Assembly (NCBI GenBank): GCA_947500845.1 | Contig: CANMTP010000008.1 | Span: forward strand, 124,001-188,000 | Origin: an uncultured Aquimarina sp. | Lineage (GTDB): Bacteria > Bacteroidota > Bacteroidia > Flavobacteriales > Flavobacteriaceae | Direction: 5' to 3' | Length of the DNA: 64,000 bases | Shown here: positions 19,001 to 26,741 of the stretch, one piece after another | Numbering within the stretch: position 1 is the first letter of the stretch | Layout of the letters: the number at the start of each line of letters is the position of its first letter | Position numbers and translations under genes: made by a program | The notes under the pieces: generated by a model | Databases searched by the model: none | Told to the model about the DNA's origin: nothing | The model's input: only the letters and a program-made list of their open reading frames with translations

Positions 19001-19175
19001 GCGCGACAAAATCAAGTCCATAATCTAATAGTATCCCATGGGGTACGCGGTTTTTTTCTAGTGGAGCAAATGCATAGTTGATCGCATCGGCTACGCTGGT
19101 GTCGGTTGTTTGTGCTTGTACACAAGACGTAGTAATCCAGGCCACTACTATGGTGGCAAAAAAATACTTAAACAT
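16038..19175 (-). CDS. Secreted lipase-like alpha/beta hydrolase with T9SS C-terminal sorting domain
   Basis: A 1045-residue exported protein. It has an N-terminal signal peptide (residues 1-21). An alpha/beta-hydrolase region contains VILGQSMGGLITRYALRDM, with nucleophile Ser405 in GxSxG followed by SHDAPHQGAHIPLG, as in triacylglycerol-lipase or PGAP1-like esterases. PKD/Ig-like modules follow (GPSQICGASTYSVPAGANNY, WSSPNSSVTF), then a C-terminal type A T9SS sorting domain (VLYPNPATDQVTLRL, ending FTEKLIIE). It should be secreted across the outer membrane and act on esters or lipids outside the cell. Four lipoprotein paralogues are encoded immediately upstream on the same strand. The substrate is not predictable. 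Confidence 0.88.
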   Translation of the reverse strand: MFKYFFATIVVAWITTSCVQAQTTDTSVADAINYAFAPLEKNRVPHGILLDYGLDFVALDKYNGVSQKNNYIQPSLYRSIYNTVVSSAIQTGVAGIHNPKQKYQEWKTLQEQETEKNSLTVTHLVLSGLYFKYSKIRENALDQGDIRVINGSTQYNDVYSNGTWQNPYETKEVIAFSTRVLEVQTHSVKISLPTSLWFTNQSTQIDQIEIDFNNGLGRQDISGGRELNYANTSSIGYKTWDFYITLTNGTLLTSRMKIKFNKIRGGISNRVESDCTEDREKIVASRPYLGRNGGAILQIVYGSSDCRLRNPLIVAEGLDTGLQAASGSIGDTDINSFFASVDDSNSFELRNLITNDTNIDYDVVYVNWGNGTDYLQRNAFVLQDVIKWVNANKVTNTPNVILGQSMGGLITRYALRDMENRGEAHDTNLFVSHDAPHQGAHIPLGVQYMARHFIDRFISTPLSGFELDITDGGASVEDLRNLLEAPGVKQLVDNYVNSSFAVDNTAFDTFQNELRGLGNQGYPQLTRNVAISNGSHCGNPQKIQPGDRIFTLNGGAKTGWLTDILLTINPLFNTFVSTFLTVLVADAGFLLGILPGNSRLSIDVRANAYPTSGSREVYYGRVRYTKKLLWLIDINKTITERSFNSQPGILPIETYPGGVNPIFEDDFNLTEVDNAFGQVGFDVTFNADFSFIPVASALDVGGGNVTLNASDYNRTYTVSNPPGGSRAIPFVNFTSSFNTENISEPHITFNALNGNWLAEELDRDAIRDSFDCQNITIDGPSQICGASTYSVPAGANNYIWSSPNSSVTFSGNGTSAVSVNVGSGNSFTLNVDIVSDCNTIRFSREVLNGAPRIQTNPVPDICVGAIIPDEEFLLPETAGAQQYRLVSDSANLLIELQNEITFSGNAIFPIPIIFSATRAGTYNVRLYVTNSCATSQTILTVVAKSSNQCGGGPFLVENSVLYPNPATDQVTLRLNKFIVENKKETSFLKVNTIAITNTSGIVYRNIPVSNKTDKQVLSLQGLQPDLYFVLINTSQGTFTEKLIIE

Positions 19176-19289
19176 GGTATTAAAGGTTTTAAGGTTGAGT
19201 AGAAAGGTTTACGCATATATCGGTAGATATATCGTAATGGTTCTAAAAGTATTTCCTCGAGGTGTGTATCTATACTATTTTTTTTACAA

Positions 19290-19835
19290 TTAATTGGTAT
19301 ACCGCATATCAAATCTGCCGTTGGTAATATTGATCTCATTACCGTCATTATCCAAAGCAGTAAATTCAAAAGTACCGGCAATAATCCCATTTTCCTGATC
19401 AAACTTGGTGATGGTTAAAGTGCCGGGGTCATTGGACGATGTAACTGTTCTTATAGTAAGCCCCCCCCCGATAGAATATCGACCACTAAATTTTCCAGAC
19501 TCTTCTTCAATAAGAATATATGTTTTTTCAGTCAGCATATCAACGTCAATTCCTGCCAATGCAACAGATTCAAAATTAGGTCCTGCATTTCCATTACTCG
19601 CAGAAATACCTAGAGTAAAGGCTCCATTCACAAACTGATAAAACGCTCGGGGTCTGCCCCCACCTGAACGAATAGGAATAAAAGCCTCTCCATTAATTAA
19701 ACACCCAAAAGTTTGCTCCCCGGTTTGGGTAACGGGTGGTAATTGGTCTATAGGAGCTCTATCGTCATCATCGCTACAGGCTACACTATGTAAAACAAGT
19801 AAGAATAAGGTTAAATATTGGAATATAGTTTTCAT
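19290..19835 (-). CDS. Tandem DUF6252-like lipoprotein, copy A
   Basis: A 181-residue lipoprotein: signal peptide with lipobox (HSVAC, Cys at residue 20), an acidic SDDDDRAP spacer that fits flavobacterial surface-export signals, and a beta-rich domain starting TFGCLINGEAFIP and ending in ITKFDQENGIIAGTFEFT and GRFDMRYTN. This resembles the DUF6252 family; function unknown. It is the last of four tandem copies. Its first 48 residues are identical to copies B and C, and its centre (about residues 50-125) differs strongly. It lies 114 bp upstream of the secreted lipase-like gene. Confidence 0.85.
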   Translation of the reverse strand: MKTIFQYLTLFLLVLHSVACSDDDDRAPIDQLPPVTQTGEQTFGCLINGEAFIPIRSGGGRPRAFYQFVNGAFTLGISASNGNAGPNFESVALAGIDVDMLTEKTYILIEEESGKFSGRYSIGGGLTIRTVTSSNDPGTLTITKFDQENGIIAGTFEFTALDNDGNEINITNGRFDMRYTN

Positions 19836-20010
19836 TAAGATTTGGTTTTAAGCAATTGAAAGTTACTAAACAAAAAATAACACAATGTTAAAAAATCATT
19901 ATTTAACAATTGGAACAGTGTATTCATCTTGACTTTTGCATTTTACATGTATAGTTTTAAATTTTATCTTCCGTACATGTATGTGTTCCCCTTTGGGGGT
20001 TAGGGGGAGA
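19836..20010. repeat. Repeated spacer between lipoprotein copies A and B
   Basis: This 175-bp spacer is nearly identical to the spacers at 20551-20712 and 21262-21436. Shared parts are a leader just upstream of the start, an AT-rich tract, the string tcttgacttttgcatttt, paired tacatgta motifs and a C-rich/G-rich hairpin (cccctttggggg) next to the next stop codon. Each copy therefore carries its own duplicated upstream region, probably with a promoter. Confidence 0.75.
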
Positions 20011-20550
20011 TTAATTCGTATACCGCATATCAAATCTGCCGTTGGTAATATTGATCTCATTACCGTCATTATCCAGAACCGTAAATTCAAAAGTACCGGC
20101 AATAATTCCATTTTCCTGATCAAACTTGGTAATGGTCAAAGTTCCCGGATTGTCTGAAGAGGATACAGCTCTTAAAGTAAGCCCTCCACCCAACTTATAT
20201 CTTCCATTAAACTTTCCTGGTTCTTCGTCAACTAATGAATATGTTATTTCTTCAAGTGATTCAACATCTATACCCGCTATTGAAATTGATTCCAGAGGAG
20301 AAGTATTTTTACCCGCGGAAATACCAAGGGTAAAGGCTCCATTAACAAATTGATAAAACGCTCTTGGCCTTTCTGGACCTGATCGGTCTGCTATAAACGT
20401 TTCTTTGTTAATTAAACAACCAAAAGTCTGCTCCCCGGTTTGGGTAACGGGTGGTAATTGGTCTATAGGAGCTCTATCGTCATCATCGCTACAGGCTACA
20501 CTATGTAAAACAAGTAAGAATAAGGTTAAATATTGGAATATAGTTTTCAT
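20011..20550 (-). CDS. Tandem DUF6252-like lipoprotein, copy B
   Basis: A 179-residue paralogue of copy A. The signal peptide, lipobox and acidic linker are identical to A and C. The start of the mature domain diverges (GCLINKETFIADRSGPERPR instead of GEAFIP), as does the centre around SAGKNTSPLESISI. From PGTLTITKFDQENG to the end it is almost identical to copy A. Function unknown; probably a surface or periplasmic lipoprotein. Confidence 0.85.
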   Translation of the reverse strand: MKTIFQYLTLFLLVLHSVACSDDDDRAPIDQLPPVTQTGEQTFGCLINKETFIADRSGPERPRAFYQFVNGAFTLGISAGKNTSPLESISIAGIDVESLEEITYSLVDEEPGKFNGRYKLGGGLTLRAVSSSDNPGTLTITKFDQENGIIAGTFEFTVLDNDGNEINITNGRFDMRYTN

Positions 20551-20712
20551 TAAGATTTGGTTTTAAGTAATCTAAAGTTACTAAACAAAAAATAACGCCA
20601 TGTTAAAAAATCATTACTTAACTATTGCAACAGCGTATTGATCTTGACTTTTGCATTTTACATGTATTGTTTTAAATTTTATCTTCCGTACATGTAAGTG
20701 TTTAGGGGGAGA
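20551..20712. repeat. Repeated spacer between lipoprotein copies B and C
   Basis: This 162-bp copy of the tandem spacer lacks the cccctttggggg hairpin segment present in the other two spacers, going directly from the tacatgta motif to taggggga. The rest matches position by position with a few substitutions. Confidence 0.75.
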
Positions 20713-21261
20713 TTAATTCGTATACCGCATATCAAATCTACCATCAGTAACACGGATTTCATTACCATCATTATCTAAAACGGTAAATTCAAAAGTACCG
20801 GCAATAATTCCATTTTCCTGATCAAACTTGGTAATGGTCAAAGTACCCGGATTGTCTGAAGAAGTCACAGCTCTTAAAAAACGCCCGCCCCCCCCAATCG
20901 AAAATCGGCCATTAAATTTGCCAGATTCTTCCTCTAAAAGAGTATAGGTGATTTCTTCTAAGGCTTCAACGTCTATACCAGCTAAGTCTATAGATCTTAA
21001 ATCTGGCCCTGCAATAGCATCGCTTGCAGCAATTCCCAGAGTAAAAGCCCCATCTACGAATTGATAAAAAGCACTTGGGCGTAATGTTCCAGAACGCACA
21101 GGAATAAACGCCTCCCCATTAATCAAACACCCAAAAGTTTGCTCCCCGGTTTGGGTAACGGGTGGTAATTGGTCTATAGGAGCTCTATCGTCATCATCGC
21201 TACAGGCTACACTATGTAAAACAAGTAAGAATAAGGTTAAATATTGGAATATAGTTTTCAT
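20713..21261 (-). CDS. Tandem DUF6252-like lipoprotein, copy C
   Basis: A 182-residue paralogue with the same first 48 residues as A and B and the same C-terminal block, but with GNEIRVTDGRFDMRYTN near the end. The central region differs from A and B (SGTLRPSAFYQFVDGAFTLG, then ASDAIAGPDLRSIDL) and includes a GGGGRF insertion encoded in a C-rich run around 20880-20895 of the plus strand. That run could be prone to slippage. Function unknown. Confidence 0.85.
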   Translation of the reverse strand: MKTIFQYLTLFLLVLHSVACSDDDDRAPIDQLPPVTQTGEQTFGCLINGEAFIPVRSGTLRPSAFYQFVDGAFTLGIAASDAIAGPDLRSIDLAGIDVEALEEITYTLLEEESGKFNGRFSIGGGGRFLRAVTSSDNPGTLTITKFDQENGIIAGTFEFTVLDNDGNEIRVTDGRFDMRYTN

Positions 21262-21436
21262 TAAGATTTGGTTTTAAGTAATCGAAAATTACTAAGCAAA
21301 AAATAACACAATGCTAAAAAATCATTATTTAACAATTGGAACAGTGTATTCATCTTGACTTTTGCATTTTACATGTATTGTTTTAAATTTTATCTTCCGT
21401 ACCTGTAAGTGTTCCCCCTTTGGGGGTTAGGGGAGA
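21262..21436. repeat. Repeated spacer between lipoprotein copies C and D
   Basis: The third copy of the tandem spacer, 175 bp, closest to the A-B spacer and including the ccccctttgggggttagggg hairpin segment. It contains the presumed promoter of copy C. Confidence 0.75.
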
Positions 21437-21991
21437 TTAATTCGTATACCGCATATCAAATCTGCCATCAGTAATATTGATTTCGTTACCATCATTATCC
21501 AGCACCGTAAATTCAAAGGTACCGGCAATAATTCTATTTACTTGATCAAACTTGGTGATAGTGAGTTGACCCGGAATACTATTAGTTGAACTACCGCTAA
21601 ATATATTGCCGCCACCTATAGTGTAGACGGCGTGGATAGCACTAGGTTCATCATTACCAATAGTGAAATTACCTCTTTTAAATGCTTGTACATCTTTGCC
21701 TGATATATTTATAGTTTCTCTTCCGGGTCTATTATTACCATTGCTTGCAGAGATCGAGAAAGTGGTAGCATTAGTAGTAGCATTAATTAATACATAAGGT
21801 CTTCCTTTTCCATTATCCACAGGAACAAATATGCCGTTGTTAATATAACATCCTAAGGTTTGTTTACCCGTCTGAGTTGCCAAAGGTAATGTATCATCAT
21901 CTGCACAACAGGATGTTGTAACTGTGAGTACAAATAGAGTTATCGAAACACACCAAATAATATGACTGGAATTAAATAGACTATTTTTCAT
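21437..21991 (-). CDS. DUF6252-like lipoprotein, copy D (divergent founder-like copy)
   Basis: A 184-residue member of the same family. It has a different signal peptide (lipobox TTSCC near residues 26-29), a shorter acidic linker and a largely different centre (GKGRPYVLINATTNATTFSI). Its last 45 residues (LTITKFDQVNRIIAGTFEFT to GRFDMRYTN) match the other copies almost exactly. It is the first gene of the array. The pattern fits duplication followed by gene conversion of the 3' end. Function unknown. Confidence 0.83.
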   Translation of the reverse strand: MKNSLFNSSHIIWCVSITLFVLTVTTSCCADDDTLPLATQTGKQTLGCYINNGIFVPVDNGKGRPYVLINATTNATTFSISASNGNNRPGRETINISGKDVQAFKRGNFTIGNDEPSAIHAVYTIGGGNIFSGSSTNSIPGQLTITKFDQVNRIIAGTFEFTVLDNDGNEINITDGRFDMRYTN

Positions 21992-22457
21992 TTGATTATG
22001 GTTTTAATTACATTTTAATGATACTTATTTTATTAAAGCGTTGCTTTCGCATACGTTAAAAAAAGGCAATCTTTATTTTAACCTGATTTTAAAGGGGTTA
22101 GGAAATACTAAAAAGTATATTAAACCTATTATCAATCATAAAATATCGCTACCACTTAGAACCGTTAATACATGAGCATTAATTAAATTTTTGGTATTCC
22201 TTCCAAAGTATATATACACTTTGTTCATCTTAAAAATTAGAGAATATGATCATTCTTATTATAAAATGATTTAGATATCTCACAAAACTTAACATAACGA
22301 TCATCTCCTTTCCCCAGAATATGCTTATTTTAAGGTAAATTTGATATAAGAAAGTCTCGTCAGTTTGAGTGTCCGCCTTGGGCGGATGTATCGAAAACAA
22401 GAGACTTTTTTATATCGAACTCACGTTATTTTAATACAAGTTTCTATATGTAAACAC
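21992..22457. other. Intergenic region with one palindromic repeat
   Basis: This AT-rich 466-bp region separates the lipoprotein array from a small membrane protein. Apart from the palindromic repeat at 22343-22416 I see no gene or RNA. The promoter of copy D must lie near its left end. Confidence 0.4.
22343..22416. repeat. Palindromic dispersed repeat (gtcagtttgagtg type)
   Basis: A 74-bp element with 16-bp terminal inverted repeats (gatataagaaagtctc / gagacttttttatatc, one mismatch). It contains gtcagtttgagtg, an inner stem gtccgcc-ttg-ggcggat, then tatcgaaaac. The same keywords occur at 28478-28560 and, as an inverted pair, at 54529-54603. Repeats of this kind are scattered through flavobacterial genomes. 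Confidence 0.65.
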
Positions 22458-22700
22458 ATGATCGCTATGTCCCATAATACTATTCAACTCATTTGTATTG
22501 GCATCGTTATTCTTGCATGGACTTACATCGTACCTATGCTATTCAAGAGGTTTGGCATAAACTATGATGGTAATAATTATAGTCGCGAACAGAAGAAGCA
22601 AAATTTCAAAAGATATCTTTTAAGCTTTACAATCTTTATCTACATAACTATTATCTTAATGCTAACCGAATATGTAATGAGATATTACGATCTTTTATAG
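22458..22700 (+). CDS. Small two-TM membrane protein
   Basis: A putative 80-residue protein with two hydrophobic segments (IQLICIGIVILAWTYIVPML and LLSFTIFIYITIILMLTEYV) separated by a charged loop (NYSREQKKQNFKRY). The open frame extends upstream, but that part translates the palindromic repeat, so the ATG at 22458 (or 22467) is the likely start. No family is recognised and no operon partner is close. Confidence 0.5.
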   Translation: MIAMSHNTIQLICIGIVILAWTYIVPMLFKRFGINYDGNNYSREQKKQNFKRYLLSFTIFIYITIILMLTEYVMRYYDLL

Positions 22701-23018
22701 AAAGTATGCTATGACTCCTATTAAGTTTACAGCTTTACGTACGGTTTTTCATCATTTTAAATTTTTGAAAATTCTACAGACATAAGATGGTTTCGAAAGT
22801 TTGAAATAGTATCATCCTTGCTTTATTTCAGAATCTTATACACCTTAAAAACAACTATTTGTGAAATCTTAAACTTGATTCAGGATGACCAATCGATGTT
22901 TTTAAAACCTTATCATATTCCTGACCGAAAAACAGCACTTTTTGATTTTATGAAGATTTCTTCGATGCTATTTATAGGACATTTGTATGCAGCTTAATGA
23001 ATTAAAATACTCAAACAC
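22701..23018. other. Intergenic region, no gene recognised
   Basis: 318 bp. A stretch of about 78 codons is open on the plus strand from about 22760 to 22998 but has no ATG near its beginning and no recognisable similarity, so it is not annotated. It could be a gene remnant. Nothing else is visible. Confidence 0.3.
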
Positions 23019-23912
23019 ATGAAAAAAATAGGATGGATAGGTCTCGGGATTATGGGTAGTCGCATGGCGGCCAATCTACTAAAAGAAGGATACTCACTTG
23101 TTGTACATAATCGTACCAAAGACAAAGCGACAGCATTACTAAACCAGGGTGCAGCATGGGCAACAACACCCCAAGAAGTAGGACAAGGAACAGATGTGAT
23201 CATCACCATGCTTTCTACTCCCGAGGTAGTTAGAGAAACCGCTATAGCAGAGAATGGATTTCTATACGGAATGAAAAAAGGAGCCCTTTGGATCAATTGC
23301 AGTACCGTAAATCCTTCTTTTACCGAAGAGATGGAAGTACTTGCAAAAAAACATGAAGTACGGTATATCGACGCACCCGTAGCAGGTACCAAAGGGCCTG
23401 CCGAAAGTGGCGAGCTGTTATTTCTTGTTGGCGGAAACACTCAGGATATCGAAGAAGCTACTCCGCTTTTTGAGATCATGGGCAAAAAGACCTTGCCTCT
23501 GGGCGAGGTAGGTAAAGGTGCCGCGATGAAAATGCTCATTAATCAGCTTTTAGGACAATCGATGGTGGCTTTTGCAGAAGCTTTGGTCCTGGGTGAAGCG
23601 ATGGGACTCAAAAAAGAAACACTTTTTAATGTATTATTGAATACTCCGGTAGTGGCGCCGGTGATGTCTGCCGTACGTCCAAAACTGGAAAGTGGCAATT
23701 ACGACCCTAATTTTCCGCTGCAATGGATTCATAAAGACTTACATCTGTCGAGTATCTCTGCGTACGAGAACAATGTAGCCACACCAAACTTAAATGCTAC
23801 CAAAGAAATTTTTGCCCAAGCCAAACAACATGGATTTGGTGAGCAGGATTTTACTGCGGTTTATGAATTTTTAAACCCGAATTATGCATTAAAACTTCGT
23901 TATGAAGATTGA
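23019..23912 (+). CDS. NAD(P)-dependent beta-hydroxyacid dehydrogenase (3-hydroxyisobutyrate dehydrogenase family)
   Basis: A 297-residue oxidoreductase. The N-terminal Rossmann fold IGWIGLGIMGSRMAANLL is followed by the substrate-binding YIDAPVAGTKGPAESGEL and the catalytic-lysine region GKGAAMKMLINQLLG. Such enzymes oxidise short beta-hydroxyacids (3-hydroxyisobutyrate, tartronate semialdehyde, glyoxylate or succinic semialdehyde). HNRT after the second strand, with Arg following the Rossmann motif, suggests a preference for NADP. It stands alone, with an azoreductase 153 bp downstream on the same strand. The exact substrate is open. Confidence 0.92.
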   Translation: MKKIGWIGLGIMGSRMAANLLKEGYSLVVHNRTKDKATALLNQGAAWATTPQEVGQGTDVIITMLSTPEVVRETAIAENGFLYGMKKGALWINCSTVNPSFTEEMEVLAKKHEVRYIDAPVAGTKGPAESGELLFLVGGNTQDIEEATPLFEIMGKKTLPLGEVGKGAAMKMLINQLLGQSMVAFAEALVLGEAMGLKKETLFNVLLNTPVVAPVMSAVRPKLESGNYDPNFPLQWIHKDLHLSSISAYENNVATPNLNATKEIFAQAKQHGFGEQDFTAVYEFLNPNYALKLRYED

Positions 23913-24065
23913 AAACGCAATAAAACCTAGTATTTTACAAGTTTTTGCATAGCATCGCTCTGGTTAAACTTGAAAATGCAGCGGAGCGCTATGTTTTGAA
24001 GCGGTTTCAAGCTGTAATAGATTTTTTAATCCATAATCCGGGTTAAACCTTAAAAAATAAAAACT

Positions 24066-24671
24066 ATGAAATTACTACGAATAGATGCCAGTTCAAGAAT
24101 TGAGCATTCTGAGAGCCGAAAAATAGCTGATCAATTTCAGCAACAATGGCAAAAATCCAATCCCGATGGATCTGTAATCATTCGGGATATTATCAAGCAA
24201 CCGATTCCTCATATTCAACAAAAAACAATTGAGGGTTTTTATACCCCTTCAGAAAATTTTACTCCAGAACTTCAAGACGCTACAAAGCTGTCTGATCAAC
24301 TTATTGCAGAGCTTACTGGCTGTGATATTGTATTGATCAGTACTCCTATGTATAATTTTGGGGTTCCCTCTGCCTTAAAAGCATGGGTTGATCACATCAT
24401 AAGAATCAATAAAACATTTGGCGTAAGTGAAGAAGGCGCTTTCTACGGAATGGTAAAGAATGTTAACGCCTACATTATTACGGCTGCAGGTGCTGTTTAC
24501 GCTTCAGAAGAGATGAAAGCTTTAGACTTTTTACAGCCTTACCTGCAAACCGTTTTAGGACTTATTGGAATCACCGATGTTACTTTTCTCCCTCTTGAAG
24601 GCACCACAATGGACGCTTCAACTTTTGAAAAGATGAAGGCGCAGGTTCTAGAAAGTATCAACAAAATATAA
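24066..24671 (+). CDS. azoR: FMN-dependent NADH-azoreductase (AzoR family)
   Basis: A 201-residue flavodoxin-fold quinone/azo reductase. The N-terminus RIDASSRIEHSESRKIADQF contains the FMN phosphate loop. STPMYNFGVPSALKAWVDHI is the family signature and AAGAVY binds the isoalloxazine. The enzyme reduces quinones and azo compounds by two-electron transfer and protects against electrophile stress. Length is typical. It may share a transcript with the dehydrogenase upstream. Confidence 0.93.
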   Translation: MKLLRIDASSRIEHSESRKIADQFQQQWQKSNPDGSVIIRDIIKQPIPHIQQKTIEGFYTPSENFTPELQDATKLSDQLIAELTGCDIVLISTPMYNFGVPSALKAWVDHIIRINKTFGVSEEGAFYGMVKNVNAYIITAAGAVYASEEMKALDFLQPYLQTVLGLIGITDVTFLPLEGTTMDASTFEKMKAQVLESINKI

Positions 24672-24679
24672 GATAGAGC

Positions 24680-24783
24680 GTAAATTACCTCGGGGCAAGC
24701 CCAGAGGCATTCGTTAGAAACAAATTTTTAATTTCGAGGCAAGCCTCGGGGTACTATACCCCTTTGGCGCCACCAATAAAAAA
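24680..24783. repeat. Dispersed 104-bp repeat, copy 1
   Basis: This element lies just after azoR. It reads taaattacctcggggcaagc at its left end and ends at tttggcgccaccaataaa. The reverse complement recurs at 56104-56207 with only scattered differences (by eye roughly nine in ten bases equal). Internal inverted segments (cctcggggcaagc / gaggcaagcctcgggg) could fold. It is non-coding. Confidence 0.8.
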
Positions 24784-24889
24784 GTACTTCCTCAATAGTA
24801 TATCGATAAAGGATAATACAACAAATATTGAGGAAGCAATACTTTACTATATCTATGTTTGGTATGTAATTTGATGCTGTACACATTCT

Positions 24890-25450
24890 ATGAAAGCAAT
24901 TTTACTATTTCTATGTGTACTAAGTTATATAGCCGTTAATGCTCAGAAATCTGACTTTCTTGATGGATACATTGTTACCTTTTCTAATGATACATTGATT
25001 GGAAAAGTCAACGATCGAAAATTGGGGCGTAGAGATGAATTGACCAACAAAATACATGTTAAGCTTGATAACGGTCGAGTGAAGAAAATTAAGAAAAGAA
25101 ATATTGCCGTATATAAAAGAGGAAACGAGATTTTTATAAGAAAAAGAATCCAAGAACAACTCCCATTATTCAAAATAAAAAACGATGCAGAGTATTTTTT
25201 AGTGCAATTAGTTTCAGGTCCTGTAGCGCTTTACAAATACTATTTTAACGACTTTGATAATCATACGATTGACTATGTTTTTCTTATTAAATCTAAGAAT
25301 TCTTACACATACAAAAGACTCCCCTTGTTAGGCTTTAAGAAAATATTGAAACCATATTTTAATGAATCTCCCGGTATGATAGAAATGATAAATGAAAAAA
25401 GATTTCGATACGCCGATATTCCAGAATTAGTGCAAGCACTTCAAAGATGA
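24890..25450 (+). CDS. Exported hypothetical protein
   Basis: A 186-residue protein with a clear signal peptide (residues 1-18, ending IAVNAQ) and a Lys/Arg-rich beta-type body (SNDTLIGKVNDRKLGRRDE, VKLDNGRVKKIKKRNIAVYK). The pattern of short strands resembles small periplasmic proteins common in Bacteroidota, but no family is recognised. It begins after the dispersed repeat and is probably transcribed on its own. Function unknown. Confidence 0.75.
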   Translation: MKAILLFLCVLSYIAVNAQKSDFLDGYIVTFSNDTLIGKVNDRKLGRRDELTNKIHVKLDNGRVKKIKKRNIAVYKRGNEIFIRKRIQEQLPLFKIKNDAEYFLVQLVSGPVALYKYYFNDFDNHTIDYVFLIKSKNSYTYKRLPLLGFKKILKPYFNESPGMIEMINEKRFRYADIPELVQALQR

Positions 25451-25647
25451 TCGCATTTCTGGCGTCAATGCAGATTGGGTATCTGTAATTGAAAGAGTAA
25501 CCTCTCAAGGTTTTGATCATATCTGCAATCAACACCGTCAAATATGGATCGTATTTGCCCAGATAGTAGTGCCATCTTATAATCTGAACCTTTTTTTTCT
25601 CTTTTTGAAGGTACATTTGATCCTACAAATCGTAAAACACTTAATTT

Positions 25648-26382
25648 ATGAAACATTTATTTAAAATTTTGGTCGTTGTGGTGATGGGATTTGGAGTATT
25701 TCATTCCTGTAGCGATGATAAAGATGATGATCAAGGTACTGATACCATTGAAGATTTAAGTACGCTAGGTAATGACGAGCAGTTTCTTGGTTTTGTTGAA
25801 AAATCAATGAGTGCGACCATAATACTGGCTGATGCAGATGAAGTAAGAGAAATACTAGCCAAGGAGGAACCCTTTACCGATGAGGAGTATACGTTTTTGG
25901 CTACTACAATGGGCTTTGAAAGTCTAGAGGCTATGAAACAATACTACCTAGATGATGCATTGGTATGGAGCGAAATCGCAAATCGGTATGATTTTCAAAA
26001 TCAAGATTCTGATGCTATCGCAGAAATATACTATCAGGTGGTGTTGGGGATAAATGCTAAGCAGGACGAATATACAGAAGATGATTGTATAGATAATTGT
26101 TTAGATAGTTACTATAGTTCGATAAGAAACGAATATACTTTGGATTATCTATTAAAAACTATATGTGGTTCTACGGTACCCCCTCAAGTTCCTGATCAAG
26201 ATGACCCATCTTATCCAGAAATAAATCAACAATGGATCGCATGGATGCAATGCTATTTTGATGTTAAATCGAGAAACAATGCTAGTGGCGGCCTAAATCT
26301 TTTCTATCTTGAAAACTGTACCCTTTGTTGTAATGAAATTCTTTACGAATGCGCATATGGTGTTTTATATATTCCTAATTAG
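25648..26382 (+). CDS. Cys-rich putative lipoprotein
   Basis: A 244-residue protein with a lipoprotein signal (VFHSC, Cys at residue 21) and an acidic SDDKDDDQG linker that fits a surface-exposed lipoprotein. The N-terminal half is helical and acidic. The C-terminal half contains at least eight cysteines (DDCIDNCLDSY, TICGST, MQCYFD, ENCTLCCNEILYECAYG), suggesting disulfides or metal binding. No family is recognised. Neighbouring genes are unrelated, and a MITE-like element starts 32 bp after the stop. Confidence 0.7.
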   Translation: MKHLFKILVVVVMGFGVFHSCSDDKDDDQGTDTIEDLSTLGNDEQFLGFVEKSMSATIILADADEVREILAKEEPFTDEEYTFLATTMGFESLEAMKQYYLDDALVWSEIANRYDFQNQDSDAIAEIYYQVVLGINAKQDEYTEDDCIDNCLDSYYSSIRNEYTLDYLLKTICGSTVPPQVPDQDDPSYPEINQQWIAWMQCYFDVKSRNNASGGLNLFYLENCTLCCNEILYECAYGVLYIPN

Positions 26383-26413
26383 ATATAAAAGCCAGTAATA
26401 AAAAATGGCTATA

Positions 26414-26593
26414 AAACTCACATGATGTATTAGAAAATTGATCATATTTTTTTTGAAATCAACCTTACTGTGTAGGACATTACCAAGTCTTGAGTATAGC
26501 ACACGCTATTGTCATGCTTAGAATGTAGTGAAATTGTAGTATTTTGCAATAATTTCAAGCTATTACGAATTTTCTAATACATCATGTGGGTTT
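26414..26593. repeat. MITE-like inverted-repeat element (attagaaaa type), copy 1
   Basis: A 180-bp element with 26-bp terminal inverted repeats (26414-26439 and 26568-26593), 25 of 26 matching; the core catgatgtattagaaaatt is perfect. The interior shares blocks with the reverse complement of the element at 27496-27670, such as tgcaaaatac and ctacatt. No ORF. It fills the 359-bp gap before the next gene. Confidence 0.75.
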
Positions 26594-26741
26594 ACAGTTA
26601 AAAATATGATAATCATCAACTTGTTGGTTATGCGCTACAGAAATTTGAACATCATTTAGTTTAAAATGAGGTTATGCTCACATTTTTCATCTTTTCGAAC
26701 CCGATTTTTATGATTACTTTGGTTTCAAATTTAAAAACATC

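Noticed and set aside
22760..22998. About 78 open codons on the plus strand before the dehydrogenase
   Set aside because: No ATG near its beginning and no recognisable domain; may be a gene remnant, but this cannot be supported.
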